Source: Butyrivibrio sp. AE3009
Lineage (GTDB): Bacteria > Bacillota > Clostridia > Lachnospirales > Lachnospiraceae
NCBI RefSeq assembly: GCF_000420845.1
Contig: NZ_ATVS01000010.1
Location: 1-64,000, forward strand
Length of the DNA: 64,000 bases
Direction: 5' to 3'
A program made the position numbers and the translations under genes. Positions within the stretch are counted from its first letter, which is position 1. Each line of letters begins with the position of its first letter. The notes below the pieces were generated by a model. It had not been told where the DNA came from, searched no databases, and saw only the letters and a program-made list of their open reading frames with translations. Below are positions 27,222 through 35,548 of the stretch, one piece after another.

Positions 27222-28592
27222 ATGACAAGTTTTGACAGAGAGGCTGAGAAGGCCGCAAGAGAAGAGATTAAGAGACTTACCAAAGAGTATTATGAGAAGT
27301 TCTTGAAGACGGATAAAGAGGAGTTCTCGGAAGGGGACAGGATTCCCTATGCGGGACGCGTGTTTGACGAGAAAGAAGTTGTTAATCTGGTGGATTCTTC
27401 ACTGGATTTCTGGCTCACAGCCGGAAGATATACAGATGAGTTTGAGGAGAAGTTTGCGAAGCTCCTTGGAGTTAAGTTCGCAAGCCTTGTAAACAGCGGA
27501 TCCTCTGCCAACCTTATTGCATTCATGGCTCTTACAGCGCCGGAACTTAAGGAGAGGCAGATAAAGAGAGGGGATGAGGTAATTACAGTTGCCTGTGGAT
27601 TCCCCACAACGGTAGCGCCCATACTTCAGTACGGGGCTGTGCCTGTATTCGTTGACGTGGCGCTTCCTTGCTACAACATCGATGTAACAAGACTGGAAGG
27701 AGCACTGTCAGATAAGACCAAGGCAGTCATGATAGCTCACACTCTGGGCAATCCCTTTAACCTCAGGGAAGTTAAGAAGTTCTGCACAGAGCACAATCTC
27801 TGGCTTGTGGAGGATAACTGCGACAGCCTGGGATCAGAGTACGAGATTGACGGGGAGACCAGATATACTGGAACCTGGGGAGATATCGGGACCTCCAGCT
27901 TCTATCCCCCTCATCACATCACCATGGGAGAGGGCGGCTGTGTATACACCGACAATCCTCTTCTTCACAGACTTGTCAGAAGCTTCAGGGACTGGGGAAG
28001 AGACTGCATCTGCCCTCCCGGCAAGGACAATTTCTGCGGCAGGAGATTTGACGGACACTTTGGTCAGCTCCCTGATGGCTATGATCACAAGTATGTATAC
28101 AGCCACCTTGGTTACAACCTCAAGGCTACCGATATGCAGGCTGCAGTGGGCGTAGCTCAGCTGGATAAGCTTACTTCTTTTGCCGAGAGCAGAAGAAAGA
28201 ACTGGAAGAGGCTTAGGGGTAATCTTGAATGTCTCTCAGATGTGCTTGTTCTTCCTGAGCCCGAGGAGGGTAGTAATCCTTCCTGGTTTGGCTTTATCCT
28301 GTGCGTGAAGGACGGTGCTGTAACGCCTGACGGACAGGCAATCACAAGAAATGCTATAACTGCTGCTCTTGAGAAGAACAATATTCAGACGAGACTTCTT
28401 TTTAGCGGAAATATCATTAAGCATCCTTGCTTTGATGAGTACAGGGATACCGATGCCTACAGGGTTAGCGGAAGTCTCGATACCACCGACAAGATCATGA
28501 GGGATGCTTTCTGGATCGGTGTTTATCCCGGACTTTCCGACAGGAAGATTGATTACATGTCAGAAGTCATAATAAAAGCCTGCGGAAAATAA
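27222..28592 (+). CDS. rfbH: CDP-4-keto-6-deoxyglucose 3-dehydrase (RfbH-type)
   Basis: 456 residues. It is an aminotransferase-fold PMP enzyme that removes the C3 hydroxyl in 3,6-dideoxyhexose synthesis. The diagnostic features are present: histidine replaces the usual PLP-binding lysine in FYPPHHITMGEGG, and the [2Fe-2S] cysteines occur in DCICPPGKDNFCGRRF. These separate it from ordinary DegT/DnrJ aminotransferases. It needs a reductase partner (E3-like) that I do not see nearby. An AAAGG site precedes ATG 27222. It belongs with rfbG and probably with the reductase at 30276. Confidence 0.93.
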   Translation: MTSFDREAEKAAREEIKRLTKEYYEKFLKTDKEEFSEGDRIPYAGRVFDEKEVVNLVDSSLDFWLTAGRYTDEFEEKFAKLLGVKFASLVNSGSSANLIAFMALTAPELKERQIKRGDEVITVACGFPTTVAPILQYGAVPVFVDVALPCYNIDVTRLEGALSDKTKAVMIAHTLGNPFNLREVKKFCTEHNLWLVEDNCDSLGSEYEIDGETRYTGTWGDIGTSSFYPPHHITMGEGGCVYTDNPLLHRLVRSFRDWGRDCICPPGKDNFCGRRFDGHFGQLPDGYDHKYVYSHLGYNLKATDMQAAVGVAQLDKLTSFAESRRKNWKRLRGNLECLSDVLVLPEPEEGSNPSWFGFILCVKDGAVTPDGQAITRNAITAALEKNNIQTRLLFSGNIIKHPCFDEYRDTDAYRVSGSLDTTDKIMRDAFWIGVYPGLSDRKIDYMSEVIIKACGK

Positions 28593-28691
28593 AAATATTT
28601 TTGCGTTGGCGCTAAAGGTTTCAGCCTCTTTTGCCGAAAAAGAAATTGAGATATCAGGTTTTTTTCTCAAAATTAATGCAAAGGAGGCAGA

Positions 28692-30158
28692 ATGATGTTA
28701 GACAAAAGACATGTTTACCTACGATTCATGGCTTTGTTTGTTGCTGCGCTTCTTGCTATTTCTCCTGTGACGGCGATGGCTTCTGAAAATGCGGAATTGG
28801 AAGAAGTCTATGGCGAAGGGATAGATGTTCAGGCTATATATGACAGTATAGACAGAGATAAGCTCAGAGCCACCATAGATGTGGAGGAACTCAAGGGTCT
28901 CATTGATGAGGAGGAGCTCCTTGCACAGATAGATGAGGACGAGCTTAGAGAGGAACTTGCCCGCAGGGAAGCGGAAGAAGCACAGCAAAAGGAAGAGAAT
29001 CCTGAGGCAGATAATGGAGCTCAGTCAGGGGTGATCACCCTTGATGCGCCGGTGGAAGAGCTGCCGGAGGGAGTTGCCAAAGTAGAGTTTCCTGTTACTG
29101 ATAATAAAGATGTATTTGATTTTATCATGGACCCCATGAAGCTGGTTTATCAGACAAGCGCAGCCAAGTACGGTGGGGGTAAGGTTGAAGAAAGTGCTAC
29201 GGTTCTGTTTAAGAATTCAGACGGTGAGTATCTCTTTTCATCCACCAGTGATTTCCTTGCGATCAAGAATAAAGGCACGATTCCGGTTAAGGTTATCATA
29301 AAAGCGTCAATTATGAACGCAGACTCTTTTATAATGAACGGCAACAAGGAATTTGCAGACTCAGTCAATCCGGAACTGTATCTTGCACTTATAGACAATG
29401 ATGGAAACGAAATTCCCGTAACCCCTGGCAAAGACGTTGTGCTTGAGTCGATATTGCAGGCACCTTCAAGGAAGGGCCCGACCTACGTCTGGAATGAAGA
29501 GTCCGGGCAGTATGAAGCTAAGGAGACCGGAGACGGGGAGGATTCTTATGAGGCATATTCCTTTGCGCTGACCGGTGCATGTAATGCAAACGGCAACTGG
29601 GGAAATACGACTTCAAGGCCTTCGATTGTGGTGTCCTGGAGCACAATGGTTCTTGATGAGGATGAACTTCGGGAGGCTATGAAGCAAGCAAAGGAAAAAA
29701 CTTCTGATGAAGCTACAGACGTAAGTTCTGCAGATGCTGATGAAATGACTTCCGGTGAAAGCAATTCTGATGAGGGCAATTCTGCTGAAGAAAATTCTGA
29801 TGAGGATATTTCTGACGGAGAAACCATGGAGGTTCTGGAACTGACTGAAGATGAGGATAATCCCGAAAGTGATGATCCAAAGGAAGAACCCAAGCGAAGA
29901 CTCACACTTGAAGAGGACAAGCTGGAAAGGCTCCGCCGTGAGAAACTGGAAGAGCTCAAGGAGCAGAAACTTCAGGAACTCATAGAAGAAAGGCTTGAGG
30001 AGCTTGTAAGAGAAGAGTTCGAGAGGCTGTATCAGGAAGCTCTCGATGGAATAAACGCTGCACCTGAAAACAATGTGAATACGGAGACGGAAGGAACACC
30101 CGCCGATGAGGAGCAGCAAACGGAACTTGAAGAACTGATAATAGACGACAACGGCTGA
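28692..30158 (+). CDS. Secreted acidic protein with charged helical tail
   Basis: 488 residues, unknown family. A signal peptide (residues ~1-32) ends near TAMASEN with an AxA-type cleavage site. An acidic helical region follows (~35-105). A beta-rich domain (~115-325) has LYLALIDNDGNEIPV and FALTGACNANGNW, resembling domains of surface-fibre proteins. The C-terminal ~150 residues are a Ser/Asp/Glu stretch and then a long charged coiled-coil (LERLRREKLEELKEQKLQEL and on). No LPXTG or membrane anchor is seen. GGAGG precedes ATG 28692. It splits the dideoxyhexose genes, so it may be a surface carrier or scaffold (inference). Confidence 0.65.
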   Translation: MMLDKRHVYLRFMALFVAALLAISPVTAMASENAELEEVYGEGIDVQAIYDSIDRDKLRATIDVEELKGLIDEEELLAQIDEDELREELARREAEEAQQKEENPEADNGAQSGVITLDAPVEELPEGVAKVEFPVTDNKDVFDFIMDPMKLVYQTSAAKYGGGKVEESATVLFKNSDGEYLFSSTSDFLAIKNKGTIPVKVIIKASIMNADSFIMNGNKEFADSVNPELYLALIDNDGNEIPVTPGKDVVLESILQAPSRKGPTYVWNEESGQYEAKETGDGEDSYEAYSFALTGACNANGNWGNTTSRPSIVVSWSTMVLDEDELREAMKQAKEKTSDEATDVSSADADEMTSGESNSDEGNSAEENSDEDISDGETMEVLELTEDEDNPESDDPKEEPKRRLTLEEDKLERLRREKLEELKEQKLQELIEERLEELVREEFERLYQEALDGINAAPENNVNTETEGTPADEEQQTELEELIIDDNG

Positions 30159-30204
30159 CAAGGACCGGTGCCCGGCATCGGTGAGATTTAAGAAACGAAA
30201 TTGG

Positions 30205-30245
30205 AGCCTTGGCTGCTTACGAATTAGGACGGAGCAGCTAAGGCT
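30205..30245 (+). other. Stable hairpin upstream of the SDR gene
   Basis: AGCCTTGGCTGCT (30205-30217) and AGCAGCTAAGGCT (30233-30245) form a 13-bp stem with a single G-U pair and a 15-nt loop; TATTTAAT follows. Just before it, ACCGGTGCC and GGCATCGGT (30165-30183) form another imperfect hairpin. Together they may end the secreted-protein transcript or shape the leader of the next gene. Confidence 0.5.
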
Positions 30246-30275
30246 TATTTAATAGACTGCGTAAGGAGCGGTGGT

Positions 30276-31166
30276 ATGAAAAAAGTACTGGTGACAGGTG
30301 CCTTCGGATTTGCCGGGGCTAATCTTGTGGAACATATGTCGGGGGACAGCTATTTGGTTTTTGCCCTTGGAAGGGAGGGTTCTTCTCATAACAACAGATG
30401 TAAGGGGCTTAAGAATGTGGTTCCTGTTTACTGCGAGATGGAGAATTATGGCGACCTTCCCGGAATCCTTCGGGAAAAAGGGGGAGAGTTCCCGGACGCG
30501 GTGATCCACCTTGCCTGGGGCGGCGGACGAGATGATGAAGCAGCCCAGGAAGCCAATGTGAAGGCTTCTCTTGACCTCATGGAGGCAGCTCATGAAATGG
30601 GCGTGAAAAGATTTGTCGGAATAGGTTCTCAGGCAGAGTATGGGATAAAGGATGGAATTATTACAGAGGACCTTCCTCCCTCGCCCTTCAGCGCCTATGG
30701 AAGGTGCAAAGTTAAGGCTTACGAGCTTCTTGGTCAAAAAGCCCGTGAATATAATATGGAATTTATCTGGGGCAGGATATTCAGTCTCATCGGCAAATAT
30801 GAGCCTTCTGGAAGAATGTTTCCGGATCTTGTTTCAAGACTCAAAAAGGGCGAGGGAATGATACTTAGTTCCTGCGAACAGTATTGGGATTATTTGGACG
30901 CAGAAGACGCTGCAGAGGCGATTTTAGCCCTTTTAGAGAGGGGACTGGACCAAAATATCTATAACATAGCAAACGGCGATTACAGGCCTTTAAAAGAGTT
31001 TACCGAAAGGACTGCAAAAGTTCTTTTGGCTGACCCTGAACTTATAACTTACGGAGACAGGCCAAAGCCCTTCGTATCCCTTAAGCCCTCCGTGGACAAG
31101 ATTTATAGGGATACAGGCTGGAGAGCATCAATCTCCTTTGAGGAGACGATCAAAAATATGATATAA
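30276..31166 (+). CDS. NAD-dependent epimerase/dehydratase, possible CDP-dideoxyhexose C4-reductase
   Basis: 296 residues of the extended SDR family. The nucleotide loop is VTGAFGFAGANLVEH and the catalytic Tyr-Lys pair is SAYGRCKVKAYELL. Near rfbG and rfbH it is a candidate for the C4-ketoreductase (paratose or abequose synthase type) that finishes a CDP-3,6-dideoxyhexose. That role comes from context, because SDR sequence alone does not fix the substrate. A GGAG site lies before ATG 30276. The TPR-glycosyltransferase gene follows 30 nt downstream. Confidence 0.8.
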   Translation: MKKVLVTGAFGFAGANLVEHMSGDSYLVFALGREGSSHNNRCKGLKNVVPVYCEMENYGDLPGILREKGGEFPDAVIHLAWGGGRDDEAAQEANVKASLDLMEAAHEMGVKRFVGIGSQAEYGIKDGIITEDLPPSPFSAYGRCKVKAYELLGQKAREYNMEFIWGRIFSLIGKYEPSGRMFPDLVSRLKKGEGMILSSCEQYWDYLDAEDAAEAILALLERGLDQNIYNIANGDYRPLKEFTERTAKVLLADPELITYGDRPKPFVSLKPSVDKIYRDTGWRASISFEETIKNMI

Positions 31167-31196
31167 TTTAGTTAATAATTATTCGGGAGCACATAG

Positions 31197-32735
31197 ATGT
31201 TCGATAAGCTTAAGGATCTGATAGCCGGGGGCGACATGGAGGAGGCCCTGTATGAGCTGCAGGAAGAATATGTGCATATTGAAGATCTGACCCCTGAGGA
31301 TGCAGCATCTTTGTGTGTGCTTGAAGCCAGTATCTGGGAACAGCTTGGCGACGGCAATGCGGAGCTTGGCGCCATTGAAAAGGGGTTTAATCATAATGGA
31401 AGAAACTATGAGCTCTTTTACATGCTTGGAGTCTATTATCGCAACATAAATATTAACAAAGCCTATCTGTGTTTTGAGATGGCGGCTCATTACTGCGATA
31501 ACGAGGAAGACAGGCAGGTGATTCTTGCGCAGCTTAAGGATGTAGAGGCCGATACGGCGCTGAGAGTCAGAAATGTGAGTATTATGGTGCTTTCCTATAA
31601 CGATCTTGAGATCATGAAGGAATGCATATCTGCAATAGAAAGGTATCAGCCCGAGGGAAGCTACGAGATAGTGGTTGTGGACAACGCATCTCAGGAAGAG
31701 GGCGTTTATGAGTACCTTCGCGGCAAAGAAGAGGAAAACAGCGGACATTTCAAGCTGGCTCTTCTGGACAAAAACCTGGGCTTTGCCGCCGGCTGTAATT
31801 TCGGGGCTTCCATGGCAGAGGAAGGCAACGATATATTCTTTTTGAACAATGATGCTGTGGTGACTCCTAATGCCATCTTCTGGCTGCGGATGGGCTTGTA
31901 TGAGGACAGAAACGTGGGCGCCGTAGGGGCTGTTTCCAACTCAGCTCAGGGACAGGACATGGGGCCTTCCTTTTTCGAGAAGGCAGCAGGCACCGCGCTT
32001 GAAGATAACTGGCATAAGAGCCTTGAACTTGGCAGGAGTCTTGATATTTTTGAGAGGACAGCAATGTCCAATGTACGGCTGGCCGTTAATTCGCTGGTCA
32101 GAAGATACAAGCTGATAGGCTTTGCAGTCCTTGTTTCCGGGGATGCCATCAGGGCGGCCTGTCCCGATAACAAGGTCTTTGACGAAAGATTCTATCCCGG
32201 ATATTTCGAGGACGATGATCTGGGCATACGTTTAGCGCTGGCAGGCTTTGATCAGTATCTTTGCACAAATGCCTTCGTGTACCATAACGGCGGCGGTGGC
32301 TTTGCGGGGCACAGCGATGCCATGGAGGTTAACCGGGAGAGGTTCCGGGAGAAATGGGGCTTTGATGCCTGGAGCTATGTCAGCTACTGGGAGGAGGTAA
32401 TTCCTCCTGTTACGGATTACTATTTTGATAAAAAAAGACCCTTGAGAATACTTGATCTTGAGTGCGGCCTTGGAGCCACGGCCTCGAGAATTAAACAGAT
32501 CCTGCCGGATTCCTTTGTAGCAGGTGTGTGCCTTAATTCTTTTGCGGCGGCAATCGCGGGGCATATGGCCGATGAGGTGACCTGGGGAGATCCCAATCTC
32601 TGTGAACTTCCCTGGAAAGACAGATCTTTTGACGTGGTCATTGCCTCCAAGGAAAGGGTCTGCCTTACAAGAGTGCAGCAGTTTATTGTGAGCGGTGGAA
32701 TATATATTAACGAAGAAGGGGTGAAGCTTTTATGA
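31197..32735 (+). CDS. TPR, family 2 glycosyltransferase and methyltransferase-like fusion
   Basis: 512 residues in three parts. Residues ~1-120 are helical and TPR-like. Residues ~123-390 are a GT2 domain with VSIMVLSYNDLEIMKEC, VVVDNASQEEG, FFLNNDAVVTPNA and the acceptor-side PGYFEDDDLGIRLALAGF. Residues ~415-500 resemble a SAM methyltransferase core (LRILDLECGLGATASRIKQI, then FDVVIASK), but this is short and ends early, so it may be inactive. The gene overlaps the next by 4 nt (ATGA). Confidence 0.8.
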   Translation: MFDKLKDLIAGGDMEEALYELQEEYVHIEDLTPEDAASLCVLEASIWEQLGDGNAELGAIEKGFNHNGRNYELFYMLGVYYRNININKAYLCFEMAAHYCDNEEDRQVILAQLKDVEADTALRVRNVSIMVLSYNDLEIMKECISAIERYQPEGSYEIVVVDNASQEEGVYEYLRGKEEENSGHFKLALLDKNLGFAAGCNFGASMAEEGNDIFFLNNDAVVTPNAIFWLRMGLYEDRNVGAVGAVSNSAQGQDMGPSFFEKAAGTALEDNWHKSLELGRSLDIFERTAMSNVRLAVNSLVRRYKLIGFAVLVSGDAIRAACPDNKVFDERFYPGYFEDDDLGIRLALAGFDQYLCTNAFVYHNGGGGFAGHSDAMEVNRERFREKWGFDAWSYVSYWEEVIPPVTDYYFDKKRPLRILDLECGLGATASRIKQILPDSFVAGVCLNSFAAAIAGHMADEVTWGDPNLCELPWKDRSFDVVIASKERVCLTRVQQFIVSGGIYINEEGVKLL

Positions 32736-33460
32736 AATGTCCCAATTGCGGTGGTATTCTAAAAACAAATATGAACTTTTGCCCTTTTTGCGGTAAAAAA
32801 GTCTTCGAGGACAGTAAAGAGTTCCTTATCAAGATCAGCTGTCAGGGCCACAGAGATGATGATAAGAGCGTGATGAAGGTGTTTGTGGATGATGAGAAGC
32901 TCTATGAAGTAAGGCCCGGCGAGGTTATCTGTTTTTCCGCCAAGGCCGGTTACCACACGCTTAAGTTCAGACATAAGATTAGGACCAAACTGATTCAGAT
33001 CCAGCTCCTTAGTAACTATGTTATCAAGGTCAACTACAATTCCCTTACAAGTCTTATTGAGACCAGCGTAAGCGGCATTGACGATATGACGGACCCAGAC
33101 AATCAGGCTGAATTTGAGGACATCTTTATCAGTGAGCCTGTGCTTACCTCAGACAATAAAAAGTGGGAAATCTCGAATATTGACAAGGATGGTCCGGACT
33201 ACGAGATCAAGGCCAGCAGCGGGTTCAAGGAAGGGACTTTAAGCCTTTTTGCGGAGCGCTGCGAGTTTAAATGCGAAGCGGACTTCAAGGTTGATATAAC
33301 CGAGTACAAGAATGTGCTGAAAATCAGCAGAAAAATGGGCTCTATAGACTTTGAATGTGCGGGAAAAATACATAAAGTTTATAGTATTCCGAAAGATAGC
33401 TACAATGAGGTTATGGCATATTTGACCAATCATCTGGAAGCTATAAATGCCGATGAATAG
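32732..33460 (+). CDS. Zinc-ribbon protein of unknown function
   Basis: 242 residues. The N-terminus is a complete zinc ribbon with two CxxC knuckles (MKCPNCGG and FCPFCGKK). The remainder is beta-rich, with a DEKLYEVRPGEVICF segment resembling a small Ig- or PEGA-like strand set, and no membrane helix. Many such Lachnospiraceae proteins have no known role. It starts inside the stop of the preceding glycosyltransferase gene, so translation is probably coupled. A strong terminator follows. Confidence 0.65.
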   Translation: MKCPNCGGILKTNMNFCPFCGKKVFEDSKEFLIKISCQGHRDDDKSVMKVFVDDEKLYEVRPGEVICFSAKAGYHTLKFRHKIRTKLIQIQLLSNYVIKVNYNSLTSLIETSVSGIDDMTDPDNQAEFEDIFISEPVLTSDNKKWEISNIDKDGPDYEIKASSGFKEGTLSLFAERCEFKCEADFKVDITEYKNVLKISRKMGSIDFECAGKIHKVYSIPKDSYNEVMAYLTNHLEAINADE

Positions 33461-33477
33461 CGGCTTTACGCCATATG

Positions 33478-33509
33478 ACAAACAGTACTGCGGTACTGTT
33501 TGTTTTTTC
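33478..33509 (+). terminator. Terminator of the glycan operon
   Basis: A perfect 11-bp stem (33478-33488 with 33493-33503) has a TGCG loop, and a run of Ts follows. Confidence 0.9.
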
Positions 33510-33603
33510 GTTAATTAGTATGAGAATTTTCGAAGTAAATTAATTCACGATATATCGGCATTAACGTTAAAAAGTCTTTTATTTTAACAATGAATTGTGA
33601 AAA

Positions 33604-33619
33604 AAGTGTGAACACTTTC
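33604..33619. promoter_or_regulatory. Perfect 16-bp palindrome, possible operator
   Basis: AAAGTGT-GA-ACACTTT has perfect dyad symmetry with a 2-nt centre, as repressor operators do. It lies about 110 nt upstream of the promoter of the small HTH gene. No binding evidence exists; the link is inference. Confidence 0.35.
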
Positions 33620-33714
33620 GCAAATTCTTGTGCACAAACGCACTTTCGTTAAAATGCCAAAAATCACTTGTTAATCTTGATAAAATTTTAGTTGAAAATT
33701 CCCCTAAAAAGTGA

Positions 33715-33743
33715 ATGACGAAAAACCGTCTATGTGGTAGACT
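33715..33743 (+). promoter_or_regulatory. Promoter of the HTH gene
   Basis: ATGACG (33715-33720) and TAGACT (33738-33743) are 17 nt apart, with TGG before the -10 giving an extended -10. The leader would be about 50 nt. Confidence 0.45.
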
Positions 33744-33800
33744 ATTCAATGCAAAAAGAAAGATTTCACAAGATTTTGAAGTACGTAGGAGGAAAGAGTC

Positions 33801-34136
33801 ATGACAAAAGCAGAGATTTTAAAGAAGGAAATCTTACAGCAGTATAAGAGTGTCAGACAGTTTGCAATAGATATGTCTATTCCATACAGCACACTTGTAA
33901 CAGCTTTAGATAGGGGGATCGAGGGAATGGCTTACGGAACAGTTATTAAAATGTGCGATCGTTTAAATCTGAATCCGGTTGATTTTTCAACACTTGAGCA
34001 GGGCACAGACCTTGGCAAGAAGATCGTTGAGAATCGTGTTATGCAGCAGTATGTTAAGCTTAACAAAGCCGGACGCAAGAAGATCCTTGACATGATGGGA
34101 GACTTCTCTCAGCTTGACAAGTATCAGGCAGACTGA
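33801..34136 (+). CDS. Small Cro/C1-like helix-turn-helix protein
   Basis: 111 residues. Residues ~8-65 form an HTH of the Xre type (VRQFAIDMSIPYSTLVTALDR, about residues 18-38), followed by GTVIKMCDRLNLNPVDF. The C-terminal helix (LNKAGRKKILDMMGDFSQLDKY) resembles the tail of small repressors and may dimerise. It has its own promoter and a terminator whose loop may hold the glf promoter. Targets are unknown; the nearby palindrome is a candidate. AGGAGG lies 9 nt before ATG 33801. Confidence 0.8.
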   Translation: MTKAEILKKEILQQYKSVRQFAIDMSIPYSTLVTALDRGIEGMAYGTVIKMCDRLNLNPVDFSTLEQGTDLGKKIVENRVMQQYVKLNKAGRKKILDMMGDFSQLDKYQAD

Positions 34137-34161
34137 TAACCGGTCAACATAAAAGTATTAA

Positions 34162-34206
34162 AATCTTTGCGGATTTGTTATAATAGCAACCGCAAAGATT
34201 TTTTTT
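34162..34206 (+). terminator. Terminator of the HTH gene
   Basis: AATCTTTGCGG (34162-34172) pairs perfectly with CCGCAAAGATT (34190-34200), and eight Ts follow. The 17-nt loop contains TGTTATAAT. Confidence 0.9.
34176..34184 (+). promoter_or_regulatory. Possible glf promoter inside the terminator loop
   Basis: TGT-TATAAT in the loop is a full extended -10; the -35 region (TATTAA near 34156) is weak. If used, transcription would begin near 34191 within the 3' arm of the upstream terminator, about 50 nt before glf. Confidence 0.4.
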
Positions 34207-34242
34207 GCATTATTTTATATGTATTGGAAAGGAAATACTGAT

Positions 34243-35409
34243 ATGCACTATGATTATCTGATAGTTGGGGCAGGACTCTTCGGTGCTGTTTTTGCAAGAG
34301 AAATGACGGATCTTGGGAAAAAGGTTCTTGTGATAGATAAGAGAGATCACATAGCCGGCAATATTTACACAGAAAGCCGCATGGGCATCAATGTCCATAA
34401 GTACGGAGCACATATTTTTCACACTTCCGACAAGGAGGTCTGGGAGTATGCCTGCAGATTCGCTGAGTTTAACAACTACATCAATTCGCCTGTGGCTGTA
34501 TACAAGGATGAATTGTACAACCTTCCTTTTAACATGAACACTTTCAGCAAGATGTGGGGCATCAAGACTCCCGCGCAGGCCAGGGCAATTATCGAGAAGC
34601 AGGCAGAAGCTGAGAAGGACAGAATCCGTAAGGAAAAGGGAACTGAAACCTTTGAGGCCGAGAACCTTGAGGAACAGGCTCTTAGTCTCGCAGGAAGAGA
34701 CATATACGAGAAACTGGTAAAAGGATATACCGAGAAGCAGTGGGGCAGAGATTGCAAGCAGCTTCCTGCTTTTATCATAAGACGTCTTCCCATGAGATTT
34801 ATCTACGACAATAACTATTTCAACGACAGATATCAGGGAATTCCCATGGGTGGCTATACAGAAATGGTTAATAAGATGCTTGACGGAATTACAGTTAAGA
34901 CCGGTGTCGATTACTATGATTTCGTTAAGATGGAAGGAAATGTCCCTGCAGAACCTTTTGAATCTGTGGCAGGTGACAGATTCGGCAAGATTCTTTTCAC
35001 CGGAATGATAGATGAGTTCTTTGGCTACAAGCTGGGAACACTGGAATACAGATCCTTGAGATTTGAGACTGAGGACCTTGAGGATGTGGACAACTATCAG
35101 GGTAATGCGGTTGTGAATTATACAGAAAGAGAAGTTCCCTACACAAGAATTATCGAGCACAAGCATTTTGAGTATGGACAGGGCAAGGGAACCATAATCA
35201 CAAGGGAATACCCTGCTGAGTGGAAGTATGGTGATGAGCCTTACTATCCAATGAACGATGATAAAAATAATGAACTCTATGCCAAGTACAAAGAGCTGGC
35301 CGAGGAGTTTGGTAATGTCCTGTTCGGAGGAAGACTTGGACAGTACAAGTACTACAATATGGATCAGGTGATAAGAGCTGCACTTGATATGGTCGCAGCA
35401 GAGAAATAA
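34243..35409 (+). CDS. glf: UDP-galactopyranose mutase
   Basis: 388 residues. It interconverts UDP-galactopyranose and UDP-galactofuranose using reduced FAD, supplying galactofuranose for surface glycans. The FAD-binding loop is YDYLIVGAGLFGAVFAREM and the signatures HKYGAHIFHTSDKEVW and KGYTEKQWGRDCKQLP are typical of the family. ATG 34243 is preferred to 34219 because family members start a few residues before the YDYLIVG strand and AAGGAA lies upstream. It stands alone between an HTH gene and a FliD-like gene, and a strong terminator follows. Confidence 0.96.
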   Translation: MHYDYLIVGAGLFGAVFAREMTDLGKKVLVIDKRDHIAGNIYTESRMGINVHKYGAHIFHTSDKEVWEYACRFAEFNNYINSPVAVYKDELYNLPFNMNTFSKMWGIKTPAQARAIIEKQAEAEKDRIRKEKGTETFEAENLEEQALSLAGRDIYEKLVKGYTEKQWGRDCKQLPAFIIRRLPMRFIYDNNYFNDRYQGIPMGGYTEMVNKMLDGITVKTGVDYYDFVKMEGNVPAEPFESVAGDRFGKILFTGMIDEFFGYKLGTLEYRSLRFETEDLEDVDNYQGNAVVNYTEREVPYTRIIEHKHFEYGQGKGTIITREYPAEWKYGDEPYYPMNDDKNNELYAKYKELAEEFGNVLFGGRLGQYKYYNMDQVIRAALDMVAAEK

Positions 35410-35430
35410 TTGTTTAATAGAAGAGAACGA

Positions 35431-35468
35431 AAAGAACCGGCGCAATTTGGCATGCGCCGGTTCTTTTG
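35431..35468. terminator. Bidirectional terminator between glf and the FliD-like gene
   Basis: A 14-bp GC-rich perfect stem (35431-35444 with 35453-35466) has A-rich 5' and T-rich 3' flanks, so it can stop both convergent transcripts. Confidence 0.85.
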
Positions 35469-35548
35469 CCGCATAGCGGCATATATTATTTCAAGTCACG
35501 ATGCTGCAGCAAAGTGACCGAAGCCGAAATGACGTAGAAAAAACTTCT

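Larger units (their letters stand above)
33510..33800 (+). other. AT-rich noncoding region upstream of the HTH gene
   Basis: About 290 bases without a credible gene. It holds a perfect palindrome AAAGTGT-GA-ACACTTT (33604-33619) and a promoter at 33715-33743. Several AGTG/CACTTT half-sites recur (33645, 33709). Confidence 0.5.

Noticed and set aside
34210-35445. A 411-codon minus-strand open frame
   Set aside because: It mirrors the glf gene, which has full UDP-galactopyranose mutase signatures.
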